A stretch of 32,475 nt of DNA from Clostridia bacterium (GCA_017396365.1 JAFQMD010000017.1:1-32475), one strand, 5' to 3'; counted from the stretch's first letter, positions 18,701 through 25,874 are shown. Notes: a model not told the origin generated them from the letters alone. Program-made: numbers and translations.

Positions 18701-18985
18701 GCCATCCGTCGTTGAAAAGGCAACGTCCCAACTTAATATAGGCAAAGTTACACCGTCCGTTCTTTGTAGATACAATACGGCATTGTCGCCTTTAGCACTG
18801 CCAACGGTACTGTTCACGTGGAGTTCAAGCGTACCGATCTCATACGTCGTATAAGTATCTTCTGCTTGCGCAACAGCGTTATTCGACGATATCTGCGCCC
18901 TCGTCGTAAAGCCTACGCAAATACAACATAAAACGCATACGAACGTCAATAATGCCGACGTCAACTTAGTTTTAAATTTTTTCAT
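15725..18985 (-). CDS. Surface protein with six beta-repeats, helical repeats and C-terminal anchor
   Basis: A 1086-aa protein with a signal peptide (about 1-30). Six beta-type repeats of roughly 115 residues follow (about 46-750). Each starts TxYEIGxLxxxxNS-like, has a central GxGxxxNGE and a GDVxxIGGTF strand, and closes with KYVIExSxFTWTGSxWxxY. Four three-helix repeats follow (about 755-1045), each with DLASYK..DYREEDW and AKAEMDAVKT-like phrases resembling FIVAR modules. The protein ends with SGCAGSVGTFG, a hydrophobic segment and RRKKEER, a sorting-type tail. An AAGGAG site precedes the ATG. It is the first gene of the long operon, divergent from the AraC regulator. I do not recognise the beta-repeat as a named family; adhesion or glycan binding is inferred. 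Confidence 0.82.
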   Translation of the reverse strand: MKKFKTKLTSALLTFVCVLCCICVGFTTRAQISSNNAVAQAEDTYTTYEIGTLELHVNSTVGSAKGDNAVLYLQRTDGVTLPILSWDVAFSTTDGFKINGEASTVEMKSTGDGIYFGFSAVKAGDVITISGEYVCEAEATKYVIEKSQFTWTGSAWNKYIEVDYTTYEIGELQFVQMEPNRLNMAYFNRVDGEQLPIKSTENNVNWNTAFNFLAGSGVGITLNGQPINPTLKFPDNLFLELGANPSAGDVLVIGGTFYSQDLAVKYVIENSSFKFNGTVWENYTEEGGTDTPITYTEYNVTELIVHLHSTAGNDNSNNTTLWIFGTGDNSNAWAYYTCESGTGVKLNGEDVANIQIQDFGGGLYLKEFTANVGDVITIGGTFVNDERATKYVIAKDYYFQWNGSGWVAYQPPVEYTEYTVSNLQVAATSLEGGAYCANNVLSLTMLGGANVSNWPWFVYESGEGFKVNGETAELKGNKANAVQDTSGGLYFQFAGVNVDDVVSIGGVFSNADLAIRYVIPETKFTWTGTEWEAIDETVYTEYELGVIEPNTNSSTFGAVSARPDHLYTQGAIALPVQDWDSAFKLESGYGVKVNGEELSSFEMKSTEGGLWFGLSNIKAGDEVSICGTFKNTKHATIYVIEESKMVWNGYTWEKYVEYTTYELGAMRILSDSSTTAAVYVTTVNGEVLPITSWDYRFIFLGDSGIGITLNGEQVVTNDIKSPDGNIYIGLTGKVVEEGAVLKIGGTFRNLDTATAYVITESEFVFVNSVWKSRLDIAKESACAELEEYKTNFVQDDYYDAEWNSFDTIIEEGKASINAAMTSEEIASIVESVKAKMDEVLTKEESDAIFNEASQDAKDDLASYKSESDYREEDWATIQAILERAKNEIDACESVTGISAVVENAKAEMDAVKTSAQRDAEDAVVASAKSDLASYKNQGDYRDAQWTEIQAIITKANGDIDLAIGNKTAIDEIVANAKKEIDKVKTAKTVAKEEVRDYYNAIDHSLYSEEAEESISGYMEEVLAAIDSATTNEELDTAIAEFKSKVEKVEKLEPASGCAGSVGTFGLTAILGLVGVVSVIRRKKEER
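16665..18850 (-). repeat. Six-fold beta-repeat coding array
   Basis: Repeated coding units of about 330-360 bp within the 1086-aa gene. Units two to four from the C-terminal side share very similar DNA with units in the 1762-aa gene; for example the block near 17441-17600 matches 24357-24517 with only about two or three differences, and 17756-17990 matches 23951-24190 closely. Identity in the third codon position points to recent duplication or gene conversion. Confidence 0.8.
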
Positions 18986-19049
18986 CTTTTTCTCCTTATT
19001 TTAGTTCTGTTACGAACATTATTTTCCCAAAATTTTTAACATTTTTAGC

Positions 19050-19077
19050 AAAATATCAAAATATTTTTATAAAACTA
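19050..19077 (-). promoter_or_regulatory. Possible activator-dependent promoter of the long operon
   Basis: At the position expected by alignment with the promoter at 25635-25663, the minus strand has a poor -35 (TAGTTT, 19072-19077) and a partial -10 (TATTTT, 19050-19055) 16 bp apart. The weak boxes directly downstream of the TTGCC-N18-GGCAA site would fit activation by an AraC protein. This is a positional inference. Confidence 0.35.
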
Positions 19078-19086
19078 ATCATTTTT

Positions 19087-19114
19087 TTGCCATTTCCATT
19101 GACAATAACGGCAA
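19087..19114. promoter_or_regulatory. Candidate AraC operator TTGCC-N18-GGCAA
   Basis: An inverted repeat TTGCC (19087-19091) and GGCAA (19110-19114) with an 18-bp gap. The same arrangement occurs at 25673-25700, including the neighbouring AAATGGCAAAA and AATGA bases on the minus strand. Here it spans the -35 box of the AraC gene, so binding could repress the regulator while activating the divergent operon. Confidence 0.6.
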
Positions 19115-19128
19115 ATTTGCACTATACT
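19099..19128 (+). promoter_or_regulatory. Promoter of the first AraC regulator
   Basis: TTGACA (19099-19104) and TATACT (19123-19128) are separated by 18 bp and lie upstream of the start at 19160. The -35 lies between the two halves of the candidate operator, suggesting autoregulation. Confidence 0.7.
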
Positions 19129-19159
19129 ATCAATATAATTATTAAAGGAAACGATCATT

Positions 19160-19996
19160 ATGAAGACTTTGTTATTCCCGTTAAAAAATTATCCGACGCC
19201 AAACAATTATTACATATCTAAAGATAAATTAGACGAGCCTCGTTACAACATGCACTTCCACGACAGTATCGAAATTACGCTACTCATCAAAGGAACGTGT
19301 CATCAAATTATTAACGGCACGGAATATTTTATGCCTACTTATACTTATACGATTATGTGGCGACAAGATTATCATAAATTCTATGATTTTTCCGAGGATA
19401 ATCTTTTGTACAACTTAATGATTTCTCCGTCACTACTTCCCGAAAGCGTTTTAAAAAAGTTAGAAGCAACGCCTTCCGATAAGATATGCACGCTTCCTAA
19501 GGAAGTGGGGAAAACGGTTATTTCTATTTTGGACACGCTTGCGCAATCGCAAACTTTTGATCACGCATATATGCCACGACTTGTTGCCTCGCTTTGCGTA
19601 AATTTAATCGACATATTTTTCTATCATTACAAAACACACCCGACGTCAAAAATCGTTTCCAGTGAGAGCATTATTCAAAACGCTTTAATTTACATAAATG
19701 CGCATTACACAGAATCGTTATCGCTACAAGACATTGCAAACCATGCAAATTGTAACGCATCTCACTTAAGTGAATACTTTCATAAAAAAATGAATATGAC
19801 GATTAAACAATATATTACAATTTTGCGAATTAAAAGAGCTAAAAAATTGTTGGTTACAACCACTGCTCCCATCTCTTCCATCTCTTATGAAAGCGGTTTT
19901 TCTTCTATCGCTAGTTTTAACAGAAATTTCTTAGAGCAGGAAAACATTTCCCCTACCGCTTATCGAAAAAAACTCGCTCCAAAAACCGTTTTATAA
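19160..19996 (+). CDS. AraC-family transcriptional regulator
   Basis: A 278-aa protein. The N-terminal half (about 25-100) has a cupin-like sensor pattern (HFHDSIEITLLIKGTCHQIING), expected to bind a sugar or derivative. The C-terminal part (about 172-272) carries two helix-turn-helix motifs: SLSLQDIANHANCNASHLSEYFHKK and APISSISYESGFSSIASFNRNFLE, ending with ISPTAYRKKL as in the family. AAGGAAA precedes the ATG. Its position, divergent from the surface-protein/importer operon and upstream of the giant protein gene, makes it the likely regulator of both through the TTGCC-N18-GGCAA sites. Confidence 0.92.
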   Translation: MKTLLFPLKNYPTPNNYYISKDKLDEPRYNMHFHDSIEITLLIKGTCHQIINGTEYFMPTYTYTIMWRQDYHKFYDFSEDNLLYNLMISPSLLPESVLKKLEATPSDKICTLPKEVGKTVISILDTLAQSQTFDHAYMPRLVASLCVNLIDIFFYHYKTHPTSKIVSSESIIQNALIYINAHYTESLSLQDIANHANCNASHLSEYFHKKMNMTIKQYITILRIKRAKKLLVTTTAPISSISYESGFSSIASFNRNFLEQENISPTAYRKKLAPKTVL

Positions 19997-20010
19997 AAAT
20001 TTACGTTTTC

Positions 20011-20045
20011 ACACGGATAGGAAAAAATCCTATCCGTGTTTTTTA
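20011..20045 (+). terminator. Rho-independent terminator of the AraC gene
   Basis: A 12-bp perfect stem (ACACGGATAGGA with its complement) followed by T7 on the plus strand, 15 bp after the AraC stop codon. Confidence 0.88.
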
Positions 20046-20078
20046 GTTAGGTGAATTATACTTTTAAGCACAACACTT

Positions 20079-20204
20079 TTAGGTATTATTATTCTCAAAA
20101 ATATCATCGGCAACGTCGTCTTTTCCGTTTATAGACAAAGTAACGATATCTTCTTTAGCCATTAAAATAATTTCAAGTTCAATATTCTTATATATTTTCT
20201 TCAT
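20079..20204 (-). CDS. 41-aa peptide co-transcribed with the giant surface protein
   Basis: ATG at 20202-20204, TAA at 20079-20081, and an AGGAGG site 6 bp before the ATG. The product starts MKKIYKNIELEII, followed by MAKEDIVTLS and an acidic tail ending DDIFENNNT. It starts 13 bp after the stop of the 1762-aa gene, so both are probably on one transcript. The layout (basic start, ELEII, EDIVTLS, acidic tail) is like short peptides I recall from many gut Clostridia, of unknown function; that resemblance was not checked. It is too small for many gene finders. A modified or secreted peptide is possible, but no maturation enzyme is nearby. Confidence 0.7.
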   Translation of the reverse strand: MKKIYKNIELEIILMAKEDIVTLSINGKDDVADDIFENNNT

Positions 20205-20217
20205 ACTAAACCTCCTA

Positions 20218-23200
20218 TTATCCTAATTTTGAGGGCAATACGATTACCCCTTCACCCGTAGCCAATTCAATGGCAAGCGTGTTGTTCGTTACACTTACCT
20301 TTTGAGCAACACCACCGCGATAAATAATGACTTCGGTAATATCTTTATTAAACGTCAAGGTAATCGTTTGCGCTCTATCTTCTTCGTGAGAATTATAGTT
20401 ACAAAGAACGTATCCTTCGTTACCGTTCGCATCCTGCATAACACCCATAAGATAGTTAAGAGTATTTTTATTAGTTGCTACTGAAGAAAGATGTTTAGTG
20501 TTGCCTACCGAAAGTTGGTAATCACCGATTTGTCCCATTACTGTAGAGTAAGCATTGTAATCTTCGTTTGACCAATCCGAAATATTGCTTTTATCTCCTC
20601 TTCCGAGAATAATACCCTTCCACTTAAACGCGCTATATACCGCGCCGATTGCCGAAAGTTCTTTATTTACGTTAGTAAATGCATCGTAATAGGTTTGGTC
20701 GATAATATTTCCGTCGTTATCTACGAACGTATAGAAAGTTTCACTGTCCGATGCGCTCGGCGAATAGGTAAACCATGAAATAGAATCCATACCGAACGCC
20801 AACGCCGCATACGCTTGCATACGCATTTCCGCTTCGGTGGGAATTCTTGATTTTGTTTTGTTGTCATCAGTACCAAAACCCGAAGACTGTAACGCAACGT
20901 GCGCGTGAGCGCCGTATTGCATAGCGTAGTATTTAATAACGCCCAAGTCAAAAAGGAACGTATCGTGTAAAGATTCATCCTTATTGATAGGATAACTGTC
21001 AACCGAAAGCCACTTTTCGCCCTCTACCTTAGAAAGTACCTTATCGCAATATTCCTCTACGTATGCTTTATAAGCATCTTTATCCAACGTAGTACTCGAA
21101 CCGCCCCACCAGTTTGTCTCAGTCGTTTGGAAATAGGGCGCATAAGAAGGCAATAGGTTATTCATATACGTAACGTCAGAGCCTGCGTATACGTCGTTGA
21201 ATTGAATTGCCAAATCGGCAAGTTTCGACATAATCGTATCGTCTTCGGTAGGTTCGTCCCAATGCAAGAAACCGATAAAGCCTTCACAGTCCGAGAAGTC
21301 GGGCGTGCCAATTACCGTAAAGTCAGTGTTGAAATTTTCGACATTGTTTGCCGCAAATGCAACCGTCTTTAATCCTTGCGACCAGAAGAATTTGATAATT
21401 TGACGGGTTTTTTCGATTGCCTCTTGCGTGTTTAAAACAAGAAGGTTTTTACCGGTCAAATTAACGACCTTGATGCCCGCATTCTTCATTCGCGTTGCAA
21501 TAGCAATATTCTTTGCGTTGTTGTATTCGTTACTTTCGTCAAGCGCGGGATAGTTCCACGCAATTACGTTAAAGAAATTGTTTGCCGCATAAGACGCGTA
21601 ATCCATAAGTTCAATTTCATTAAGCGCAGCGTATGCGTCTACAATCGCCTTTCTTGCTTCGGAAAGCGTTGTGTATCTAATTTCGCCCTCGGCAGGTTCG
21701 CTAGTATCTGCCTGGAAGGCTTGCGCGATTTGACGAATCGAACGCACGTTATCTTCCTTATCAAAAGGCGTGTAAACGGTAATCGTTTCGCCGTTTTCAA
21801 AGGTAATTTCCATATAACCGCGACCAGCAAACAATCTTCCGTAGTTTCCTTCATACAACTTCTGCATTGCGCCGCGATATACGATGAACCCATCGGCATT
21901 TACTTCCGAATAAGTAGAAGCAATTTTAAGAATATTTTCGCCAGACGTGAAATCTTCTAAGTTAGGTTCTTGATCAGCAGCAAGATAATCGTAAGGAAGA
22001 ATCAACGTACCATAAGAAACGCTTGCAATACCGTAGTTGCCAACCAATTCATCAAATTGCTCTTTATTAATTAAGGTCGTGAAACGGATACCAGAAGTTT
22101 CCGCCGCAGAAGCAAGACGAATTGCAGCGCCTGCATTCATAAGGAATTCAATTTCCAAAGCCGTCAAGGTAATATTTTCTTCTGCAAGTTGAATCTCGTT
22201 GCCCGCAAAGTATAAAGCATCGTTATATACCCAACCGATAAAGGTGTTATAGGTTTTTGCCCTAACGTCCAAAACGGCATAATTGCTACCTTTTTCTACG
22301 TATTCAACACTGCTTTCACACGATGACGTGTACGTAACTGATACGTGGTCGGGGTCGGTAAACGTTGCAGTCACACCTGCATTGAAATAACAGCTGATAT
22401 TATTCGTATTGAAAGTGTCAAAAGTCGGCGTACCGTCTTCATTAGGATTCTGTGCCGTTTTAAGCACAACGTCAGAAATCACGATAACGTTATCTACTTT
22501 TACGTAAATCCAAATGGAGCTTCCGTCTGAAAAATCAATAGCACCTAGTTCAATTACGTAATCTTTATTTGAACTTAAAGCATACGAAGTTTCCGTAGAA
22601 GAATACCAACTTTTAATTACACCTCCTCCTATGATAAAGCGAATACCCTGCCATGCCGTACCGCGAAGACGGATTTCAGTGAGAGCCCCCGCAATATCGG
22701 TAGAAGTAAAGCCGAAACGGAATTTTACCGAACCTGTCGTGTTTGCCTCACTCGCCTCATAAGAAAGTCCCGTATTATCAATAGCAGTCGTTGCGTTGAT
22801 TTCTTTTTCAAGTCCCCAACCAAGGTCACTAATACTAACGTTGTCATAAGTTGCAAGTTGGCTGTCCGCATAACATTTAAGCCAACCCGAACCAGTCCAA
22901 GTGAAATGAGCCTCGTCAATAATGTATCTAAGCGCAAGGTCGGCGTTAGTAAACGTACCGCCGATGGAAACAATGTCGCCTTTGTTTACAGCCGCAAACG
23001 TTAAATATAAACCGCCACCGAAATCCTGTATCGCATTAGCCACGCCACCCGTAAGTGCAGCCGTTTCGCCGTTTACCTTAAAGCCTGCGCCGTCTACATA
23101 ACTAAACCAAGGCCAATCGCTTACAGTCGCGCCGCCCGTCATAGATATCCACAAAGTTGTGTTATTCGTACTGTTAGCGTGTACCGTCAAATTACTAACG

Positions 23201-25506
23201 GTATATTCGGTATATTCAACGTATTTTTCCCAACCAGAGCCGTTCCAAACGAACTTGCTTTCGTCAATGACGTATTTAACCGGTGCTTGCGAGTAAACGA
23301 ACGTACCACTAATAGAGACCACGGCATTTGTCGGTACCGCTTCAAAATCCAAATACAAACCGTCGGGCGTACTCTTAAACGTGTTAAGCGTCGTAGCAAC
23401 GCCGTTTACTTTCCAACCGTCACCGCTTTCAAGAGTAAAGACGTGATCCCAATCGAGAACTGGCAACGCCGTGCCGCCTGCTATTTGTAAATATAATACG
23501 GAATTGTTGCCTTTAGCACCGCCAACGGTACTGTTCACGTGAAGTTCAAGCGCGCCGAGATTGTGAATTGTATATTCTACGTACTCTTCCCACTCACTGC
23601 CCGTCCAAGTAAACTTACTTTCGGGAATAGTATATCTTATTGCTAAATCAGCGTTAGAGAATACACCGCCGATAGAAACCACGTCGCCAACGCTTACACC
23701 TGCAAATTGGAAATATAAACCGCCGCTTGTATCTTGTACCGCATTAGCAATACCGCCCGTCAATGCAGCCGATTCTCCATTTACCGTAAAACCAACGCCG
23801 CTTTCATAGACTAACCAAGGCCATTCGCTTACAGTCGCACCACCGTCCATTTTCAAGGACAACACGTTATTTGCACAGTACGCGCCGCCTGCCTTACTTG
23901 TGTCCGCTACTTGCAAATTGCTGAGAGTATATTCCTCGTATACCACAGGAGGAACGTATGCCACCCAACCCGAACCGTTCCATTGGAAATAGTAGTCCTT
24001 TGCAATAACATATTTCGTTGCCTGTTCTTTATTTACGAACGTACCGCCTATCGTAATTACGTCGCCTACGTTAGCGTTAAAGTCTTTTAAATATAATCCA
24101 CCGTCAAAATCCTGTATTTTTATACCAGCAACATCTTCGCCGTTTAATTTAACGCCCGTTCCGCTTTCACAGGTATAATAAGCCCACGCGTTGCTATTAT
24201 CACCCGTACCGTGCAACCATAACGTCGTGCTGTTTGCATTTGCATTACCCGCCGTACTATGAAGGTGTACCGTCAAATTACTAACGGTATATTCGGTATA
24301 TTCAACGTATTTTTCCCAAGCGGAACCCGTCCAAGTAAACTTACTTTCGGGAATAGTATATCTTATTGCTAAATCAGCGTTAGAGAATACACCGCCGATA
24401 GAAACCACGTCGCCAACGTTTACACCTGCAAATTGGAAATATAAACCGCCGCTTGTATCTTGTACCGCATTTGCCTTGTTGCCCTTAAGTTCAGCCGTTT
24501 CGCCGTTTACCTTAAAGCCTGCGCCGCTTTCATATTCAAACCAAGGCCAATCGCTTACCGTCGCACCACCGTCCATTTTCAAGGACAACACGTTATTTGC
24601 GCAGTACGCGCCGCCTGCCATACTTGTATCCGCTACTTGCAAATTGCTGAGAGTATATTCCTCGTATACCACAGGAGGAACGTAATTTTCCCAAACAGTG
24701 CCGTTCCACGTAAATTTACTTTCTGCTAAAACGTACTTTGCCTCTTCCGTTGAGCAAGAATACGTACCGCTAATCGATACAACGTCGCCATCCTCAACGG
24801 CATCAAAGCTAAACCAAAGACCGCTGTCTACACTCTTCATTTCGCCGATAGTATGCGAACTGCCGTTCAATTTTAAGCCGTCGCCACTTTCATAAGTAAA
24901 TACTGTACTCCACGTGCCGTCGGGATAAGGCACGGTTTCACCGTTTTTCGGGGTTATGTAAAGTTGCGTATTTCGCGCATGCGCCTCCGTTTCACTCGGC
25001 CAGCTCAAAACCATTTCGCCAAGGTCGTGCGTATAGTAAGCTCTATCCCAAGAAGAACCGTTGTACGTCAACGCGCCCGAATCTATAACAATATTAGAAT
25101 CTAAACTTTCGTTACGGAACGTTCCGTCAAGCGTCAAAATATCACCTGCAACGGCAGTTTTTCCGCCCAAACCGAAATAAATATCGTTGCCCGGCTGTTT
25201 CATATCGTAACCTACAAGCGTTTCACCATTGTATTTTACACCGTCGCCAGTACCTTCAACAAAAGTGTACTGATTACTCCAGTCCGTCGTACTCTTTGCT
25301 TCTTCACCCGCGTATGCATAAAAGTAAATAGCCGTATTAGTACTTGACGCCGTTGCCGCAATCTTAGTCATAGTACGACTAACTGTTGCCGCCTTTACAG
25401 AACTCGTCTTAAGAGCATCGGTTTTTATCACTCCGACGCCAAGGCAAACCGCAAAACAGCATACTACCAGTAACACAGTTCTAATTCGCTCTTTGAATCT
25501 AATCAT
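20218..25506 (-). CDS. Giant secreted protein: seven beta-repeats, lectin-like domain and GH-like TIM barrel
   Basis: This protein has 1762 aa from the ATG at 25504-25506, which follows a perfect AAGGAGG and starts a good signal peptide (MIRFKERIRTVLLVVCCF). An upstream GTG at 25623 lies almost on the predicted transcription start and is rejected. Order: seven beta-repeats of the same family as the 1086-aa protein (DNA 22880-25380); a probable jelly-roll lectin-like domain (about 22330-22870; IRLRGTAWQGIRFIIGGG); a small module with FIGWVYNDALYFAGNEI; a domain beginning RLASAAETSGIRFTTLI; then a TIM-barrel-like region with FFNVIAWNYPALD, GFIGFLHWDEP, MNNLLPSYAPYF and ISWFTYSP. The Glu in WDEP is a candidate catalytic acid. 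The barrel resembles GH-A-like enzymes of unassigned family. No C-terminal anchor is seen. Confidence 0.82.
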   Translation of the reverse strand: MIRFKERIRTVLLVVCCFAVCLGVGVIKTDALKTSSVKAATVSRTMTKIAATASSTNTAIYFYAYAGEEAKSTTDWSNQYTFVEGTGDGVKYNGETLVGYDMKQPGNDIYFGLGGKTAVAGDILTLDGTFRNESLDSNIVIDSGALTYNGSSWDRAYYTHDLGEMVLSWPSETEAHARNTQLYITPKNGETVPYPDGTWSTVFTYESGDGLKLNGSSHTIGEMKSVDSGLWFSFDAVEDGDVVSISGTYSCSTEEAKYVLAESKFTWNGTVWENYVPPVVYEEYTLSNLQVADTSMAGGAYCANNVLSLKMDGGATVSDWPWFEYESGAGFKVNGETAELKGNKANAVQDTSGGLYFQFAGVNVGDVVSIGGVFSNADLAIRYTIPESKFTWTGSAWEKYVEYTEYTVSNLTVHLHSTAGNANANSTTLWLHGTGDNSNAWAYYTCESGTGVKLNGEDVAGIKIQDFDGGLYLKDFNANVGDVITIGGTFVNKEQATKYVIAKDYYFQWNGSGWVAYVPPVVYEEYTLSNLQVADTSKAGGAYCANNVLSLKMDGGATVSEWPWLVYESGVGFTVNGESAALTGGIANAVQDTSGGLYFQFAGVSVGDVVSIGGVFSNADLAIRYTIPESKFTWTGSEWEEYVEYTIHNLGALELHVNSTVGGAKGNNSVLYLQIAGGTALPVLDWDHVFTLESGDGWKVNGVATTLNTFKSTPDGLYLDFEAVPTNAVVSISGTFVYSQAPVKYVIDESKFVWNGSGWEKYVEYTEYTVSNLTVHANSTNNTTLWISMTGGATVSDWPWFSYVDGAGFKVNGETAALTGGVANAIQDFGGGLYLTFAAVNKGDIVSIGGTFTNADLALRYIIDEAHFTWTGSGWLKCYADSQLATYDNVSISDLGWGLEKEINATTAIDNTGLSYEASEANTTGSVKFRFGFTSTDIAGALTEIRLRGTAWQGIRFIIGGGVIKSWYSSTETSYALSSNKDYVIELGAIDFSDGSSIWIYVKVDNVIVISDVVLKTAQNPNEDGTPTFDTFNTNNISCYFNAGVTATFTDPDHVSVTYTSSCESSVEYVEKGSNYAVLDVRAKTYNTFIGWVYNDALYFAGNEIQLAEENITLTALEIEFLMNAGAAIRLASAAETSGIRFTTLINKEQFDELVGNYGIASVSYGTLILPYDYLAADQEPNLEDFTSGENILKIASTYSEVNADGFIVYRGAMQKLYEGNYGRLFAGRGYMEITFENGETITVYTPFDKEDNVRSIRQIAQAFQADTSEPAEGEIRYTTLSEARKAIVDAYAALNEIELMDYASYAANNFFNVIAWNYPALDESNEYNNAKNIAIATRMKNAGIKVVNLTGKNLLVLNTQEAIEKTRQIIKFFWSQGLKTVAFAANNVENFNTDFTVIGTPDFSDCEGFIGFLHWDEPTEDDTIMSKLADLAIQFNDVYAGSDVTYMNNLLPSYAPYFQTTETNWWGGSSTTLDKDAYKAYVEEYCDKVLSKVEGEKWLSVDSYPINKDESLHDTFLFDLGVIKYYAMQYGAHAHVALQSSGFGTDDNKTKSRIPTEAEMRMQAYAALAFGMDSISWFTYSPSASDSETFYTFVDNDGNIIDQTYYDAFTNVNKELSAIGAVYSAFKWKGIILGRGDKSNISDWSNEDYNAYSTVMGQIGDYQLSVGNTKHLSSVATNKNTLNYLMGVMQDANGNEGYVLCNYNSHEEDRAQTITLTFNKDITEVIIYRGGVAQKVSVTNNTLAIELATGEGVIVLPSKLG
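22880..25380 (-). repeat. Seven-fold beta-repeat coding array
   Basis: Seven coding units of about 300-360 bp inside the giant gene. Some neighbours are almost identical at DNA level: the stretch around 23632-23750 matches 24355-24475, and both match 17441-17560 in the other gene. The first unit (near 25100-25380) is the most divergent. Confidence 0.8.
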
Positions 25507-25628
25507 ATAAGCCTCCTTAATTGTTTCATAACATATTTTTCCCATTAAACGGTTTACTTTTGCTGGCAACAGCAAAAGTCCCCTAGGGGAAACAAACGAA
25601 TAAAAATTTCGCCACCTATCCACTTTAT
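25507..25628 (-). promoter_or_regulatory. Structured 5' leader of the giant gene
   Basis: About 120 nt lie between the predicted transcription start and the ATG. It contains the palindrome CCCCTAGGGG (25580-25589) next to a perfect 9-bp hairpin, ACTTTTGCT and AGCAAAAGT around a six-base loop (25556-25579). It matches no riboswitch class I know. It could control stability or translation. Confidence 0.5.
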
Positions 25629-25634
25629 ACGACC

Positions 25635-25663
25635 ATTATACCACAAAAAATCACACCGTTCAA
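25635..25663 (-). promoter_or_regulatory. Promoter of the giant surface-protein gene
   Basis: On the minus strand TTGAAC (25658-25663) and TATAAT (25635-25640) are 17 bp apart. The candidate operator ends 9 bp upstream of the -35, a classic position for an AraC-type activator. Confidence 0.75.
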
Positions 25664-25672
25664 TTCATTCTT

Positions 25673-25700
25673 TTGCCATTTCTTCTCATTTTTTTGGCAA
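25673..25700. promoter_or_regulatory. Candidate AraC operator TTGCC-N18-GGCAA (second copy)
   Basis: Same inverted repeat and same 18-bp gap as at 19087-19114. On the minus strand both copies share AAATGGCAAAA, one base, then AATGA leading into the -35 region. Confidence 0.6.
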
Positions 25701-25794
25701 TGGGCGCGTTGTAATCCCTATTGAAATTGAAAAGGTAAAAATAGACTTTTCCCACTATCGTTCGCTTATAAAGTATTAAAATGATTTGATTTTT

Positions 25795-25839
25795 AAAAAT
25801 CCCCTCGTACATTTTTTTCTTCACGCACGAGGGGATTTT
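25795..25839. terminator. Terminator of the oxidoreductase/isomerase operon
   Basis: AAAATCCCCTCGT pairs with ACGAGGGGATTTT (13-bp perfect stem, 18-base loop). It lies 35 bp beyond the stop of the isomerase gene on the minus strand, separating this operon from the giant gene. Confidence 0.8.
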
Positions 25840-25874
25840 CTTTTTTTTACGTTAAAATTAGCCTATTTGTCTTT

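Noticed and set aside
16665..25380. Repeats considered as a CRISPR array
   Set aside because: The repeats are long in-frame protein-coding units of about 330 bp, not short repeats with unique spacers.
25556..25589. Leader considered as a known riboswitch (c-di-GMP, preQ1, fluoride)
   Set aside because: The conserved core bases of those classes are absent.
25507..25623. Longer start for the giant protein (GTG at 25623)
   Set aside because: It falls within a few bases of the predicted transcription start, lacks a ribosome site, and would put 39 residues ahead of a clear signal peptide.
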